Shown here: one piece after another, positions 8,910 through 18,642 of the stretch
Numbering within the stretch: the stretch's first letter is position 1
Layout of the letters: every line of letters starts with the position of its first letter
From: Verrucomicrobiota bacterium
GTDB taxonomy: Bacteria; Verrucomicrobiota; Verrucomicrobiia; Opitutales; Opitutaceae
Assembly: GCA_014584295.1 (NCBI GenBank)
Contig: JACTNC010000050.1
Coordinates: forward strand, 62,001 to 126,000
Direction of reading: 5' to 3'
Length of the DNA: 64,000 bases
The notes under the pieces: model-generated
Told to the model about the DNA's origin: nothing
Databases searched by the model: none
What the model saw: only the letters and a program-made list of their open reading frames with translations
Translations under genes and position numbers: made by a program

Positions 8910-11900
8910 GCAGTGAATCCACCAGAGCGTTCCGATTTGGAAACTTTTTCTGCAGATAGGGGGCGGTTGGACTCTTTTTGCAGCCCAGCAGGCCCTTCAG
9001 AGGTCCTTGGTAGATCAGTTCACCGCCGGTTGGACCGCCGTTGGGGCCGAGTTCGACGATCCAGTCTGCTTCTGCCAGCAGGTCGAGGTGGTGTTCGATG
9101 ACAACCACGGTATGCCCTTGATCGACAAGTGCGTGCAGAACGCTGATGAGCCGTTCGCAATCGCTCAGGTGCAGACCGATGGTGGGCTCTTCGAGAAGGT
9201 AGAGATTGCGGGGTTGAATGCCCCGACTGCGTTCCTTGTAGCTCGCGAGACCGTGCGATAGCTCCGTCACGAGTTTCAGTCGCTGCGCCTCGCCACCTGA
9301 CAGGGTGGGCGAACTCTGTCCCAAGGTAAGATAACCGAGACCACAATCGACCATCAGTTTGCAGACCTGCGAGAGTTGCGAATGAAAATCGAAGAACGCG
9401 GCGGCCTCATCGAAAGTGAGGCGCAGGAGGTCACCGATGCTCTTTCCTTTCCAGGTGATGTCGGACATTTCCGCGCTGTAGCGAAGTCCCCGGCAGTCGT
9501 CGCACGGCAGGTAGGTATCCGGCATGAAGGCCATCTCCATCTTGATGCGGCCACCGCCTTCACAGGTGGGACAGCGTCCACCGGCCGTGTTGAAGGAGAA
9601 TCGTCCGGGACCGTAGCCGCGCATTTTCGATTCGGGCAACGAGGCGAAGAATTGCCGGATGAGGTCGAATATCCCCAGGTAGGTTGCTGGAGTCGATCGT
9701 GGAGTCTTCCCGATGGGAGACTGATCCACTTCGATAACGGAGCGGAAGGCATTGCCTCCGGAAAGTTCCTCAAAGGGTGGAATTGCGGGGTCTGGCTTTC
9801 CATTCTTGAGCGGAGCCTGGCCTGCGTCGAACTGCGTTTTCTTGACGAACTCCCGGCCGGAAAGTCGGGAGCGATCGGCCGTGATGGCGTACTTGACGGC
9901 AAGGTGGAGCAGGTCGCGGAACAGACTGGACTTGCCCGCTCCGCTGGGACCCGCGACCATCACGAGTCGGGCCGGAGGGATCGCGAGGTCGAAACCCTTC
10001 AGATTGCGGAAGCGGGCCCCCGTCATCTGCAGCCAGCCGGCGCGGCGCCTGCTGGTGGTGATTTCTCGATAGGAGCCGCGCGAAGGATGGGCTATGCCGC
10101 GGGCGAGAAACAGGCCCGTGAGCGAACGCCCGCTGCGCTTGATTTCTGCAGGTGTGCCGTTGGCGAGGAGTTCACCACCGTGGACGCCTGCAGCAGGGCC
10201 GAGGTCGATGATGCGGTCGGCCCGTTCCATCAGCTCGTCATCATGTTCGACCACGAGCAGGGAATTTCCCTTTTCCTTCAGACTTAAGAGGGTCTCGATG
10301 AGGCGCTCGTTATCACGCGCATGCAGGCCAATGCTGGGTTCGTCGAGCACGTATAGCACCCCGGCCAGATTTGTACCCAATTGCGCGGCCAAACGGATGC
10401 GCTGGGCTTCGCCTCCGGAAAGGGTGTCCGTGGGACGATCCAGCGAAAGATATCCCAGACCGACGTGATCAAGAAAGCGCAGGCGCTCTTCGATCTGGGG
10501 AACGATATCTTGCGTTATCAGATCCCCGCGCGCATCGAGATCTAGGTCGCGCAGTGAGGCCAGCAGCTCGGAGGGAGTCGAGCGCAGCAAGGCGGGCAAC
10601 GAGAGGGGCTTCTTTCCACGGCGCAGGTGCAGTTTCACAGCTCGCGCCACGCGGTTCAGGCGCTCGCCATGACAGTCGGGACAAGGAGTGCCTTCGGAAG
10701 AAACGTCGTCCTCGGTCTCAATGCCGAAGAGGCGGAGCCGGGCCGCAGGATCGTCTGACGCCGCCTCCTTTTCCTCATCGTCAGCGGAAAGCATCCAGGG
10801 GAATACACGTCCATGTCCACGACAGGTGGGACACCATCCACGCGGAGAGTTGTGTGAAAAATGTTTCGGATCCAACTCAGGAAAGCTCTCGCCGGTTTCG
10901 ATGTCGGTCCTTGTGGTGGAGAACCAGGACAGGATCTCTCCGGCGGGTGTCGCGAGAAAGCAGGAGCCCTTCCCGAGTTGAAGAGCTTCTTCCAGGCATT
11001 CGCCGATCGATTTGGGCTGGCGCTGAACCGAGCGGGTGCGTCCCTTTGATTTTATCGGCGCCGGCGTCGCGGAGCGGGAAGATCGGGATGCAGCGTCCTT
11101 GAGATCGCCCACAACGACTTCGATATCATGCTCCTTGTAGCGATCGAGTTTTTGGAATGCTGCGGCGCGAATGATGCGCCCATCCACCCGCATGAGTTCG
11201 AAACCATGCTCGACTATCCAGGTGGCGATCGGCTGGTGATGGCCCTTGCGTCCCCGAATGAGGGGAGCGCAAAGGTAGAGATGTTTGGCGCGTCGTGCCC
11301 TGGGTGTTGCGGTGACCCGTGTCAGGAGGCGTTTCAGTTGTCCCACGGACAGGGGTTCGACGGGCTTGTCTGAGTCGGGATGATGTTGCACGCCCAGCCG
11401 GGCATACAGGAGCCTCAGGTATTGGGCGACTTCAGTGATCGTGGCCACCGTGGATTTGCGCGATCCGCGAGTGACGCGCTGCTCGATCGCGACGGTCGGA
11501 GGGATTCCGGTCAGGCGATCAATGTCGGGGCGCGGCAACTGTTCGACGAACTGCCGGGCGTAGGGAGACATCGCCTCCATGAAACGGCGCTGTCCCTCGG
11601 CAAACACGATGTCGAACGCGAGCGTGGATTTTCCCGAACCCGAGACACCGGTCACCACCGTCAATTCACGATGAGGCAGCGAGAGGGAGAGATTCTTCAG
11701 GTTGTTTTCACGGGCACCGAGCAGGGTGAGGACATGCGATTCGGCAGCACCGTTGGTGGAGGACTTGGCTGCGTAGGAGCCAGGAGATTCGGCGGCGAGG
11801 AGATGCGCATGCGTGGGGAGTCCTTCGGGTCCTTCCAGTGCTTCAGCGAGAAAGCGGGCAGTCGCAGTATTCACCCGCGCGGCATCCTCGGGAGTGCCAG

Positions 11901-14733
11901 CGAACACTATGCGGCCACCGAGCGCCCCGGCATCCGGACCGACCTCAATGATCCAGTCCGCGGACTTGAGCACATCGAGATTGTGTTCGATCACAACAAC
12001 GCTGTGTCCCCGGTCGACCAGCGCCTGCAGAACGCCCAGCAGGCGGACAACATCGTGGCGATGCAGTCCCGTGGTGGGTTCATCGAGGAGCAGCAGGGCA
12101 TGCGAGGGTGTGTCCGAGGCGAACACGCCCAGGTAGCGCACGAGTTTGAGTCGCTGAGCCTCGCCGCCGCTGAGGGTGTTGAGCGGCTGTCCGAGCGTGA
12201 GATAGTCCAGCCCCACCGACGCCAGGGCGGAGAGGCGCCGCTTGATTTCCGGCTCATCCTTGAAAATCGACAAGGAATCCGCGACGGTAGACGTCAAAAG
12301 ATCGGCGACCGATTTGTCGTTCCATTCGATGGCAAGCACCTCGGGCTTGAAGCGCTTTCCCTCGCAGATCGGGCAGGGCACAAAGACATCCGAGAGGAAC
12401 TGCATTTCAACGCGCTCATATCCCAGGCCCTGGCAATGGTCGCAGCGTCCGTCGCCGCTGTTGAAGGAAAAGCTCGAGGAGGAAAAGCCGCGCTCCCGTG
12501 CCGCAGGCACCTGGGCGAAACGTTCGCGGATCAGCTCCCATGCCTCGGTATAAAGCGCCGGATTTGAGCGCGGTGTGCGCGACAACGGGGATTGATCAAT
12601 CAAGACCACCTCGGAGAAATCCAGATCGCAGATAATTTCACCAATTTGCGCGGGGTCCTCCGTCAATTGATGGGATCGGTTGCGCAGGCCCTGGTAAATT
12701 GCATGATCCAGCAGGGTGGATTTGCCCGATCCGGAGACGCCACTCAGGCAGACAAGCCGTTGGAGCGGGATCGCGACATCCACCGCGTTGAGATTGTGCT
12801 TCGTCACACGCTTCAGACACAGGTGTGGCTGTGCGGGAGAAACGGCGCGACGTTGCGTGGGTAGGCCAACTTGCCGACGTCCGGAAAGGTAGGCGCCGGT
12901 CAGGGTGGCCTGCGATTGCAGCAGAGCTTCGAGGGATCCTTGAAAGACGACGTTTCCGCCGCGTCTGCCGGGCTCTGGGCCGATTTCAATCACGTGATCC
13001 GCCGCGCGGATCATGGACTCGTCGTGCTCGACGACGATCACCGTGTTGCCGGCGTCGGTGAGGTTGCGGACGATCGAAATCAGCCGATCGATGTCCCTCG
13101 GATGCAGGCCCACGCTGGGTTCGTCGAGGACAAAGAGGGTGTCCACAAGGGAGGTGCCCAGGCAGGACGTGAGATTGACGCGCTGCACCTCGCCGCCGGA
13201 GAGAGTCTTGGAGGGACGATCAAGCGTGAGATAGCCGAGACCGACCTGGTTGAGGTAGCTCAAGCGTGTGAGAATGGATTCGTACGCGATGGCCGCACTG
13301 TGCGCACTGCCGTTGGCATCGGCAGCCGGACGCGCAGCCTGCAGGCGCGCGTGAAGATCGTTCACCGGCAGCGCATAGAGATCGGGCAGGGTGAGACCCT
13401 GCCATTTCCAGCACAGTGATTCAGGTTGCAGGCGGGTGCCTCCGCACGCGGGGCAGGGATTGTAGGCGCGATAGCGGGAGAGAAACACGCGCACGTGCAT
13501 CTTGTAGGTGTTCTTTTCAAGCCATCGGAAGAATCCGCGTACGCCGTACCAGGCCTTCGGCCACTCCTTGCCGTTTTCGCCGTAACCTTCCTCTCCATCG
13601 ATGACGAAGCGCCGCTGCTCGTCGGTCAGTTGAGAAAACGGCACATGCGTGGGAATCTTTTTCTTCCGGGCGACGCGCACCAAGTCCTCCTTTGAGGCAC
13701 CATAGACCTCGCCCTCCCAGCACTTGATGGCGCCCTCGTCGATGGAGAGATTGCCGTCGGGAATGGCCAGGCGGTAGTCGATCTCAATGACGCGTCCAAA
13801 GCCGCGGCACTGGGGACAGGCTCCGAGCGGAGAGTTGAAGGAAAACAGAGCGGGAGACGCTGCGCGGAAGGTGCGCCCGGTCGACGGCGAGTGGAGTCCG
13901 CGCGAATAGTGGCCCACCTCGGCCAGCGATTCGCCATCGAACAGCCGAACCTGGCCCTGTCCGAAATGCATCGCCGTCTCGACCGCTTCAAGAAAACGCA
14001 CCTTGTTTTCGCCCGCCACGACGAGCCGGTCCTGGGCGACGATGATCATCTCCTGCTTCCTGATTGGCGCCTGATCCTTCAGCAGATCCTCGATGCGGTG
14101 AACCGAACCCGTAGGATGAGCGGAAGCGGCGAAGTCGCCGGCCAGAACACGCACATAGGCCTGGCCCTTGAGGTTGGTAAGGATCTCCTCCCAGGAGAGG
14201 TTCGACGGTTTGCGGACAGCAAATCCGACGATCACGGTCCTGCCGCGCTGGGCGACCGCGGTTTTCTCCCAGATTGATTGCGGCGTATCGTCCTCCACCT
14301 TTTCACCGCTGACCGGATCGAAGCATTCGGCCACGTGGCTGAACCATACTTTGAAGTAATCGGTCAGCTCCGTCATGGTTCCCACGGTGGAGCGCGAGGT
14401 CTTGACGGTATTGCTCTGCTTGATCGCGATCGACGGGCGGACATTTTCAATCGCGTCGACCTTGGGCTTGTCGAGAAGATCGAGAAACTGCCGCGTGTAA
14501 GCGCTGAATGTCTCCACGTATCGGCGTTGGCCCTCGGCATGCAGGGTGTCGAAAACGAGGGATGACTTGCCCGCGCCGCTCAGTCCCGTGACTACGATGT
14601 ACTTTCCCAGTGGCAGATCCAGGTCGAAACCCTTGAGGTTGTTCTGTCGCACTCCGCGGAGGCGGATGCACTCCGGACGGGAGGAGACGGATCGAGTCGA
14701 ATCGGAACGGACTGCTGGAAAAACGGAATCCAC
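8890..14733 (-). CDS. uvrA: Double-length excinuclease subunit A (tandem UvrA fusion)
   Basis: UvrA is the damage-sensing ABC ATPase of nucleotide excision repair. Ordinary UvrA has about 940 residues; this one has 1947 and contains two complete UvrA-like units. Unit 1 (about 20-960) has Walker A GLSGAGKSS at 50-58 and GVSGSGKST near 665, with signatures LSGGEVQR at 511 and LSGGEAQR at 854. Unit 2 (about 1000-1920) has GVSGSGKST at 1029 and GPSGAGKSS at 1595, with LSGGEAQR at 1438 and 1811. Zinc-finger CxxC pairs occur near 306, 427, 764, 787, 1301, 1351, 1721 and 1744. The last Walker B is LLEEP rather than LLDEP. The start is GTG. Such long UvrA proteins are known as paralogues in several phyla, so a canonical uvrA may exist elsewhere in the genome. 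Confidence 0.93.
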   Translation of the reverse strand: MDSVFPAVRSDSTRSVSSRPECIRLRGVRQNNLKGFDLDLPLGKYIVVTGLSGAGKSSLVFDTLHAEGQRRYVETFSAYTRQFLDLLDKPKVDAIENVRPSIAIKQSNTVKTSRSTVGTMTELTDYFKVWFSHVAECFDPVSGEKVEDDTPQSIWEKTAVAQRGRTVIVGFAVRKPSNLSWEEILTNLKGQAYVRVLAGDFAASAHPTGSVHRIEDLLKDQAPIRKQEMIIVAQDRLVVAGENKVRFLEAVETAMHFGQGQVRLFDGESLAEVGHYSRGLHSPSTGRTFRAASPALFSFNSPLGACPQCRGFGRVIEIDYRLAIPDGNLSIDEGAIKCWEGEVYGASKEDLVRVARKKKIPTHVPFSQLTDEQRRFVIDGEEGYGENGKEWPKAWYGVRGFFRWLEKNTYKMHVRVFLSRYRAYNPCPACGGTRLQPESLCWKWQGLTLPDLYALPVNDLHARLQAARPAADANGSAHSAAIAYESILTRLSYLNQVGLGYLTLDRPSKTLSGGEVQRVNLTSCLGTSLVDTLFVLDEPSVGLHPRDIDRLISIVRNLTDAGNTVIVVEHDESMIRAADHVIEIGPEPGRRGGNVVFQGSLEALLQSQATLTGAYLSGRRQVGLPTQRRAVSPAQPHLCLKRVTKHNLNAVDVAIPLQRLVCLSGVSGSGKSTLLDHAIYQGLRNRSHQLTEDPAQIGEIICDLDFSEVVLIDQSPLSRTPRSNPALYTEAWELIRERFAQVPAARERGFSSSSFSFNSGDGRCDHCQGLGYERVEMQFLSDVFVPCPICEGKRFKPEVLAIEWNDKSVADLLTSTVADSLSIFKDEPEIKRRLSALASVGLDYLTLGQPLNTLSGGEAQRLKLVRYLGVFASDTPSHALLLLDEPTTGLHRHDVVRLLGVLQALVDRGHSVVVIEHNLDVLKSADWIIEVGPDAGALGGRIVFAGTPEDAARVNTATARFLAEALEGPEGLPTHAHLLAAESPGSYAAKSSTNGAAESHVLTLLGARENNLKNLSLSLPHRELTVVTGVSGSGKSTLAFDIVFAEGQRRFMEAMSPYARQFVEQLPRPDIDRLTGIPPTVAIEQRVTRGSRKSTVATITEVAQYLRLLYARLGVQHHPDSDKPVEPLSVGQLKRLLTRVTATPRARRAKHLYLCAPLIRGRKGHHQPIATWIVEHGFELMRVDGRIIRAAAFQKLDRYKEHDIEVVVGDLKDAASRSSRSATPAPIKSKGRTRSVQRQPKSIGECLEEALQLGKGSCFLATPAGEILSWFSTTRTDIETGESFPELDPKHFSHNSPRGWCPTCRGHGRVFPWMLSADDEEKEAASDDPAARLRLFGIETEDDVSSEGTPCPDCHGERLNRVARAVKLHLRRGKKPLSLPALLRSTPSELLASLRDLDLDARGDLITQDIVPQIEERLRFLDHVGLGYLSLDRPTDTLSGGEAQRIRLAAQLGTNLAGVLYVLDEPSIGLHARDNERLIETLLSLKEKGNSLLVVEHDDELMERADRIIDLGPAAGVHGGELLANGTPAEIKRSGRSLTGLFLARGIAHPSRGSYREITTSRRRAGWLQMTGARFRNLKGFDLAIPPARLVMVAGPSGAGKSSLFRDLLHLAVKYAITADRSRLSGREFVKKTQFDAGQAPLKNGKPDPAIPPFEELSGGNAFRSVIEVDQSPIGKTPRSTPATYLGIFDLIRQFFASLPESKMRGYGPGRFSFNTAGGRCPTCEGGGRIKMEMAFMPDTYLPCDDCRGLRYSAEMSDITWKGKSIGDLLRLTFDEAAAFFDFHSQLSQVCKLMVDCGLGYLTLGQSSPTLSGGEAQRLKLVTELSHGLASYKERSRGIQPRNLYLLEEPTIGLHLSDCERLISVLHALVDQGHTVVVIEHHLDLLAEADWIVELGPNGGPTGGELIYQGPLKGLLGCKKSPTAPYLQKKFPNRNALVDSLPTSQKP

Positions 14734-14810
14734 AAGATCACGAAGGCAATGCTCGCGAAAAACACAACTGCGCGCACACTTCGGGCGCGTGGACTTCAGG
14801 GAGAAAGTGC

Positions 14811-15596
14811 TCAGGAGGGACCGCGAGCACGGGCCGTTGTCAGCGTGAGGGTCGCGCCTGCCGACTCAATCGCCTTGACCATCGTCGGTCCTGGACGGGT
14901 GTCGGTCACCACGGTGAATCGTCGGTCGAAGGCAGCGGTCAGGGCAAGCGCCTTGCGTCCGAACTTGGTGTGATCCAGCGCAAACATGCTGTGTTCGGCA
15001 GCGGCAATCATCCGGCGCTGGGCTGCAACGATGTGGGCGTTGTGATTCCAGACTCCGGCTTCAGTGATTCCCGCGCCGCCGAGGATCGCCAGATCGGCGT
15101 GGATCTGTTCAAGTGATTGCTCGCAAAGGGGGCCGACGAGCACGCCGAGGCGGCTGTACACAATTCCTCCCGTGACAATCGTTTCGACGGTTCCGACGTC
15201 GCCGAACAGTCCCGCAATGGGTAGCGAATTGGTGATGACCTGCAGGCGTTTGCCGGTCAGCAGGCGGGCGACCGCGTAGGTGGATGTTCCGCCATCAAGG
15301 ATCACCGTCATGCCCGGCTGCACGCGCTCCGCGATCGCCGAGGCGATCGCAAATTTCTCCGCAGCCATGCGCTCGTCCCGAGCGATAAAATCGTATTCGC
15401 GTGCGATTTCATCTGTCTCAACGAGCGATGCACCGCCGTGGTGTCGCCGCAGCAGTCCCTTCTCCTCCAGTTCGTCAAGTGCGCGTCGCACGGTGGAGAG
15501 CGAAATCGAAAACTGGCGCGCGAGCGTATGGAGGTCCGCATAGCGGTGTTCGCGAATATGTTTCTCGATCAGGTCTAGGCGCTGCTTGTTTGTCAT
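14811..15596 (-). CDS. DeoR-family transcriptional regulator
   Basis: A 261-residue repressor-type regulator, probably sensing a sugar phosphate. The N-terminal DeoR winged helix-turn-helix covers residues 1-60 (ARQFSISLSTVRRALDELEEKGLLRRHHGGA). The C-terminal DeoRC sugar-phosphate-binding domain follows, with the ILDGGTSTYAVA segment and the DHTKFGRKAL motif typical of the family. Its ATG overlaps the stop of the upstream glycosyltransferase gene (ATGA), implying translational coupling, and uvrA follows 77 bases downstream on the same strand. The regulated genes cannot be read from the sequence; no sugar kinase or transporter adjoins it. Confidence 0.93.
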   Translation of the reverse strand: MTNKQRLDLIEKHIREHRYADLHTLARQFSISLSTVRRALDELEEKGLLRRHHGGASLVETDEIAREYDFIARDERMAAEKFAIASAIAERVQPGMTVILDGGTSTYAVARLLTGKRLQVITNSLPIAGLFGDVGTVETIVTGGIVYSRLGVLVGPLCEQSLEQIHADLAILGGAGITEAGVWNHNAHIVAAQRRMIAAAEHSMFALDHTKFGRKALALTAAFDRRFTVVTDTRPGPTMVKAIESAGATLTLTTARARGPS

Positions 15597-16687
15597 CGGG
15601 AGGAAGCGGGGGTGCGGAGGCGAGCAAACAATTCGAGGTAGGCAGTGGTCTGGCGCTGCGGCGAAAAGTGCGCGAGAGCGTGGGATCGAACCCGACGCGA
15701 TTCTGTTTTCAGTGCCTCACGATCCGTGATGAAGCGTGACACCTGTGCAAGAAAGGCGTCACGGTTGTCGCGTGGCACCACGATTCCGCCGCATTCGTGC
15801 ACGCCCGTCACCTCGTATGCAATCGACGGCACGCCGTGCGCGTGCGCCTCGATCAGAAAATTTGAAAGCGATTCGCTGGTCGAAGCCAGCACGGCGACGT
15901 CCGCGGCGCGATAGAGCGCGGCCGGATTCTCCTGAAACCCAAAAAACCGGATGCGTTGCGACAGTCCCTTTCGAGCAGCTAATTCCTCGCATTGCCTGCG
16001 TGTCGCGCCTTCGCCGACAAACCAGAGCTGCCATGAAGCCTCCCGCGGGAGCCTGCTTGCGATCTCAATCAATTCCCGTTGGTTTTTCTCGGGGCGGAAC
16101 ATGCCCACACATAGCAGCACAAGGGAATCCGCGCCGACGCCCTCGCGAAGGGCAATCGCGGGTCCCGCAACTTCAGTCGCCAACGCCTCATGTGCCTCGG
16201 GCGGAAAGACGAGGGCATTGTGGATCACGCTTGTCCGCCCCTCAGCGATGCCATGCTCGGATACCAGGATGCGGCGCGACTCCTCGCTGTTGGCGACGAC
16301 ATGGGCCACACGCCTCAGCGATCTACGGAAAAGCCAAGGCAGGGACTTTCCGGTTCGCAGAGTTGCAATGACCCGCGCTCGGGGGATTGCCGCGGCGAGT
16401 CGTTCCCCGTAGCAGTTTGCCATGCGCCCCATGCACAGGATTACATGGGGTTCCCACGCGCGTGCGGTGTGGGTCAAGCGGGGTGCAAACCAGTCCCACC
16501 CAAGATCCCGTGATTGCAGGATGATCCGCTCAACACGAGTTGATGGCATCGAATCGAGCGCGCCTCCGGGCCGGAAAGTCAATAATGCAACCCCATGACC
16601 CGCTTCTGAGAAAGCGTTGGCCAGAAGGCAGCTCTGGCGCTCGGTCCCTCCATTGCGGAGAAAATCCTGCAGGATAAGGATTTTCAA
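15593..16687 (-). CDS. Family 4 glycosyltransferase
   Basis: A cytoplasmic GT-B-fold glycosyltransferase (GT4), likely transferring a sugar from a nucleotide donor to a glycan, lipid or small-molecule acceptor. Visible motifs are the N-terminal Rossmann start KILILQDFLRNGGTERQ, the domain-2 start LCVGMFRPEKNQRELIE, and the EX7E region SESLSNFLIEAHAHGVPSI that contacts the donor sugar. Start choice is uncertain. An ATG at 16774 gives 393 residues but overlaps the divergent holin-family gene and adds an unconserved Ser/Arg-rich head. I prefer the TTG at 16687, which starts right at KILILQ (364 residues). It overlaps the DeoR gene by ATGA. Acceptor unknown. Confidence 0.88.
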   Translation of the reverse strand: MKILILQDFLRNGGTERQSCLLANAFSEAGHGVALLTFRPGGALDSMPSTRVERIILQSRDLGWDWFAPRLTHTARAWEPHVILCMGRMANCYGERLAAAIPRARVIATLRTGKSLPWLFRRSLRRVAHVVANSEESRRILVSEHGIAEGRTSVIHNALVFPPEAHEALATEVAGPAIALREGVGADSLVLLCVGMFRPEKNQRELIEIASRLPREASWQLWFVGEGATRRQCEELAARKGLSQRIRFFGFQENPAALYRAADVAVLASTSESLSNFLIEAHAHGVPSIAYEVTGVHECGGIVVPRDNRDAFLAQVSRFITDREALKTESRRVRSHALAHFSPQRQTTAYLELFARLRTPASSR

Positions 16688-16728
16688 TCGACGGCCGCCC
16701 GCTCTCGAAACATCGTCCGACCGTGACG

Positions 16729-17154
16729 ATGTATCCGTTGATCTTGCTGCTGTTTCGCTGGGCCGTGCTGGCATTGGGAGTCGTTCTCGCCGCGGAGATT
16801 GTGCCGGGAATCGATTATGACACGAACCGGACCTTGATCGCGGTCGTGGTGCTGCTGAGTCTGCTGAATACGCTGATCAAGCCGTTGCTGGTTCTGTTCA
16901 CGCTGCCGTTCATCATGATGACGATGGGATTGGGAGTGGTGCTGATCAACGCGTTGTTATTCCTCTTTGTGGGCCGTATCATCAATGGTTTTCATGTGGC
17001 GGGTTTCTGGTCGGCCTTGGGCGGAGCAGTCATCGTCAGTTTGACCCATGTGATTGTCGCCCTGTTTTCACAGGGCCGCGGGCCCCGACCGCCGAGGGGA
17101 CAGGGGCGCGGGGGTGGACGGAAGACGGCGGATTCGGACGTCATCGACGTCTGA
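16729..17154 (+). CDS. Phage holin family 4 (PF04020-like) small membrane protein
   Basis: About 141 residues with four hydrophobic helices, matching the layout of the mycobacterial holin superfamily IV domain that occurs widely in bacterial chromosomes and is not evidence of a prophage. Motifs include the first helix MYPLILLLFRWAVLALGV and the LLNTLIKPLLVLFTLPF segment. The C-terminal 30 residues are a soluble, Gly/Arg/Pro-rich tail ending SDVIDV. The start may be ATG 16729 or GTG 16723. It is divergent from the glycosyltransferase gene and lies 46 bases before lpdA. Function unknown; no endolysin or phage gene is nearby. Confidence 0.88.
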   Translation: MYPLILLLFRWAVLALGVVLAAEIVPGIDYDTNRTLIAVVVLLSLLNTLIKPLLVLFTLPFIMMTMGLGVVLINALLFLFVGRIINGFHVAGFWSALGGAVIVSLTHVIVALFSQGRGPRPPRGQGRGGGRKTADSDVIDV

Positions 17155-17167
17155 CCAGTTTCAACTT

Positions 17168-17182
17168 GCCGGGTTTCCCGGC
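17168..17182. other. Perfect 6-bp hairpin between holin-family gene and lpdA
   Basis: GCCGGG and CCCGGC arms enclose a TTT loop. It lies between the stop at 17154 and the lpdA ATG at 17201. No T-tract follows, so it is a possible attenuating or stabilising RNA structure, not a clear terminator. Confidence 0.35.
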
Positions 17183-17200
17183 GAGAGAGAACGTTTCACC

Positions 17201-18598
17201 ATGGCTGAAACTACGGAATACGACCTGATTGTGATCGGTGGCGGGCCCGCAGGCTATGCGGGGGCGATTCGCGCCGGCCAACTTGGCAAGAAAGTCGCCT
17301 GCATCGAACTCGAGCGTGCAGGAGGCACATGCCTCAACTGGGGCTGCATTCCAACCAAGGCCCTGCTCAAGAGCGCCGAATTGTACCAGAAAATGAAGAA
17401 GGCCGAGATCTACGGCCTTGGCGCCAAGGAGGTCTCGTTTGATTTTGCCAAGGTCATGGAGCGTTCGCGGAGCGTATCGGCGCAAATGGCGAAAGGCGTT
17501 GAGTTTCTGTTTCGCAAGAACAAGGTCGACTACATCGTCGGCAAGGCACAGGTCAGCGCCCCGGGCCTGGTGTCCGTTACCGAGGGCGAGCAGAAGGGAA
17601 AATTCTTCAAGACAAAGAACATCCTCCTCGCCACCGGCTGTCGGATGCGCCGGATTCCCGGCATCGATTACAATGCCCGAAATGTGCTGACCTCGCGCGA
17701 GGCGCTCGCCTCCACCACGCTTCCCAAGTCGGTCATCATCGTGGGCGCCGGGGCGATCGGGATCGAGTTTGCCTATTTCTACAATGCGTTCGGTTCCGCC
17801 GTGACCGTCGTCGAAATGCTTCCCCAAGTCCTTCCGGTGGAGGATGAGGAGGTTTCCAAGGCACTGCAGCGTTCCCTGGAAAAACAAGGGATTTCCTTCC
17901 GGCTGGGAGCGACCTGCGACAACTACCGAATTTCCGACAACACCGTAAAGGTGACGGTCACCCAGGGAGGCAAGTCCGAGGAACTGGAGGCCAATGCGCT
18001 CCTGTCCGCGATCGGTGTGGTCCCCAATCTCGACGGAGCTCTCGCACCGAACGTGAAGCTGGACCTCGATCGCAACTACCTCAAGGTTGGCGATGATTAC
18101 CAGACCAACGTGAAAGGCATCTATGGTGCCGGCGACATCATCGGACCTCCTTGGCTGGCGCATGTTGCCACGTTTGAGGCCGTGAATGCCGTCAACGGCA
18201 TGTTTGGTCACAGCAAACCGAAACGCGTGAAGAATTTTCCCGGCTGCACCTACTGCCAGCCCCAGGTTGCCAGCACGGGGCTCACGGAAAAGGCGGCCAA
18301 GGAGAAGAAACTCGATTACAAGATCGGCAAGTTCCCCTTTACGGCATCGGGCAAAGCCGTTGCTTCCGCGGAAAGCGAAGGCTTCGTCAAGGTCATCAGC
18401 GATGCAAAGACTGGGGAAATTTATGGCGCGCACATTCTCGGCAGCGAAGCAACCGAGCTCATTGCCGAGTACGGACTCGCGATGGATCTCGAAGCCACCG
18501 TCGAGGAAATCCATCACACGATTCACGCCCATCCGACCCTGAGCGAAGCCATCATGGAGGCCGCCGCGGCGACGACCGGCGAAGCAATCCATATCTGA
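17201..18598 (+). CDS. lpdA: Dihydrolipoyl dehydrogenase (E3)
   Basis: A 465-residue FAD-dependent enzyme that reoxidises dihydrolipoyl groups of pyruvate or 2-oxoglutarate dehydrogenase, or the glycine cleavage system, using NAD+. The N-terminal FAD motif is VIGGGPAGYAGAIRA; the redox-active disulfide is in GGTCLNWGCIPTKALL (Cys44, Cys49). The NAD motif is VGAGAIGIEFA near residue 187, the second FAD motif is GIYGAGDI, and the C-terminal catalytic His is in HAHPTLSEAIMEAA. An upstream extension of the frame (from 17054) overlaps the preceding gene and lacks homology, so ATG 17201 is chosen. No E1 or E2 genes are adjacent, so which complex it serves is unknown. Confidence 0.96.
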   Translation: MAETTEYDLIVIGGGPAGYAGAIRAGQLGKKVACIELERAGGTCLNWGCIPTKALLKSAELYQKMKKAEIYGLGAKEVSFDFAKVMERSRSVSAQMAKGVEFLFRKNKVDYIVGKAQVSAPGLVSVTEGEQKGKFFKTKNILLATGCRMRRIPGIDYNARNVLTSREALASTTLPKSVIIVGAGAIGIEFAYFYNAFGSAVTVVEMLPQVLPVEDEEVSKALQRSLEKQGISFRLGATCDNYRISDNTVKVTVTQGGKSEELEANALLSAIGVVPNLDGALAPNVKLDLDRNYLKVGDDYQTNVKGIYGAGDIIGPPWLAHVATFEAVNAVNGMFGHSKPKRVKNFPGCTYCQPQVASTGLTEKAAKEKKLDYKIGKFPFTASGKAVASAESEGFVKVISDAKTGEIYGAHILGSEATELIAEYGLAMDLEATVEEIHHTIHAHPTLSEAIMEAAAATTGEAIHI

Positions 18599-18642
18599 CC
18601 GCGGCGTGTTTTGTATAGGAAAACTGGGTGCTCGGTTCCCTG

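Noticed and set aside
11380-12567. 395-codon plus-strand frame inside uvrA
   Set aside because: Antisense to the continuous UvrA fusion, whose motifs run through this section without interruption.
16729-17154. Prophage, because of the holin-family hit
   Set aside because: PF04020 proteins are common chromosomal membrane proteins, and there is no phage gene around.
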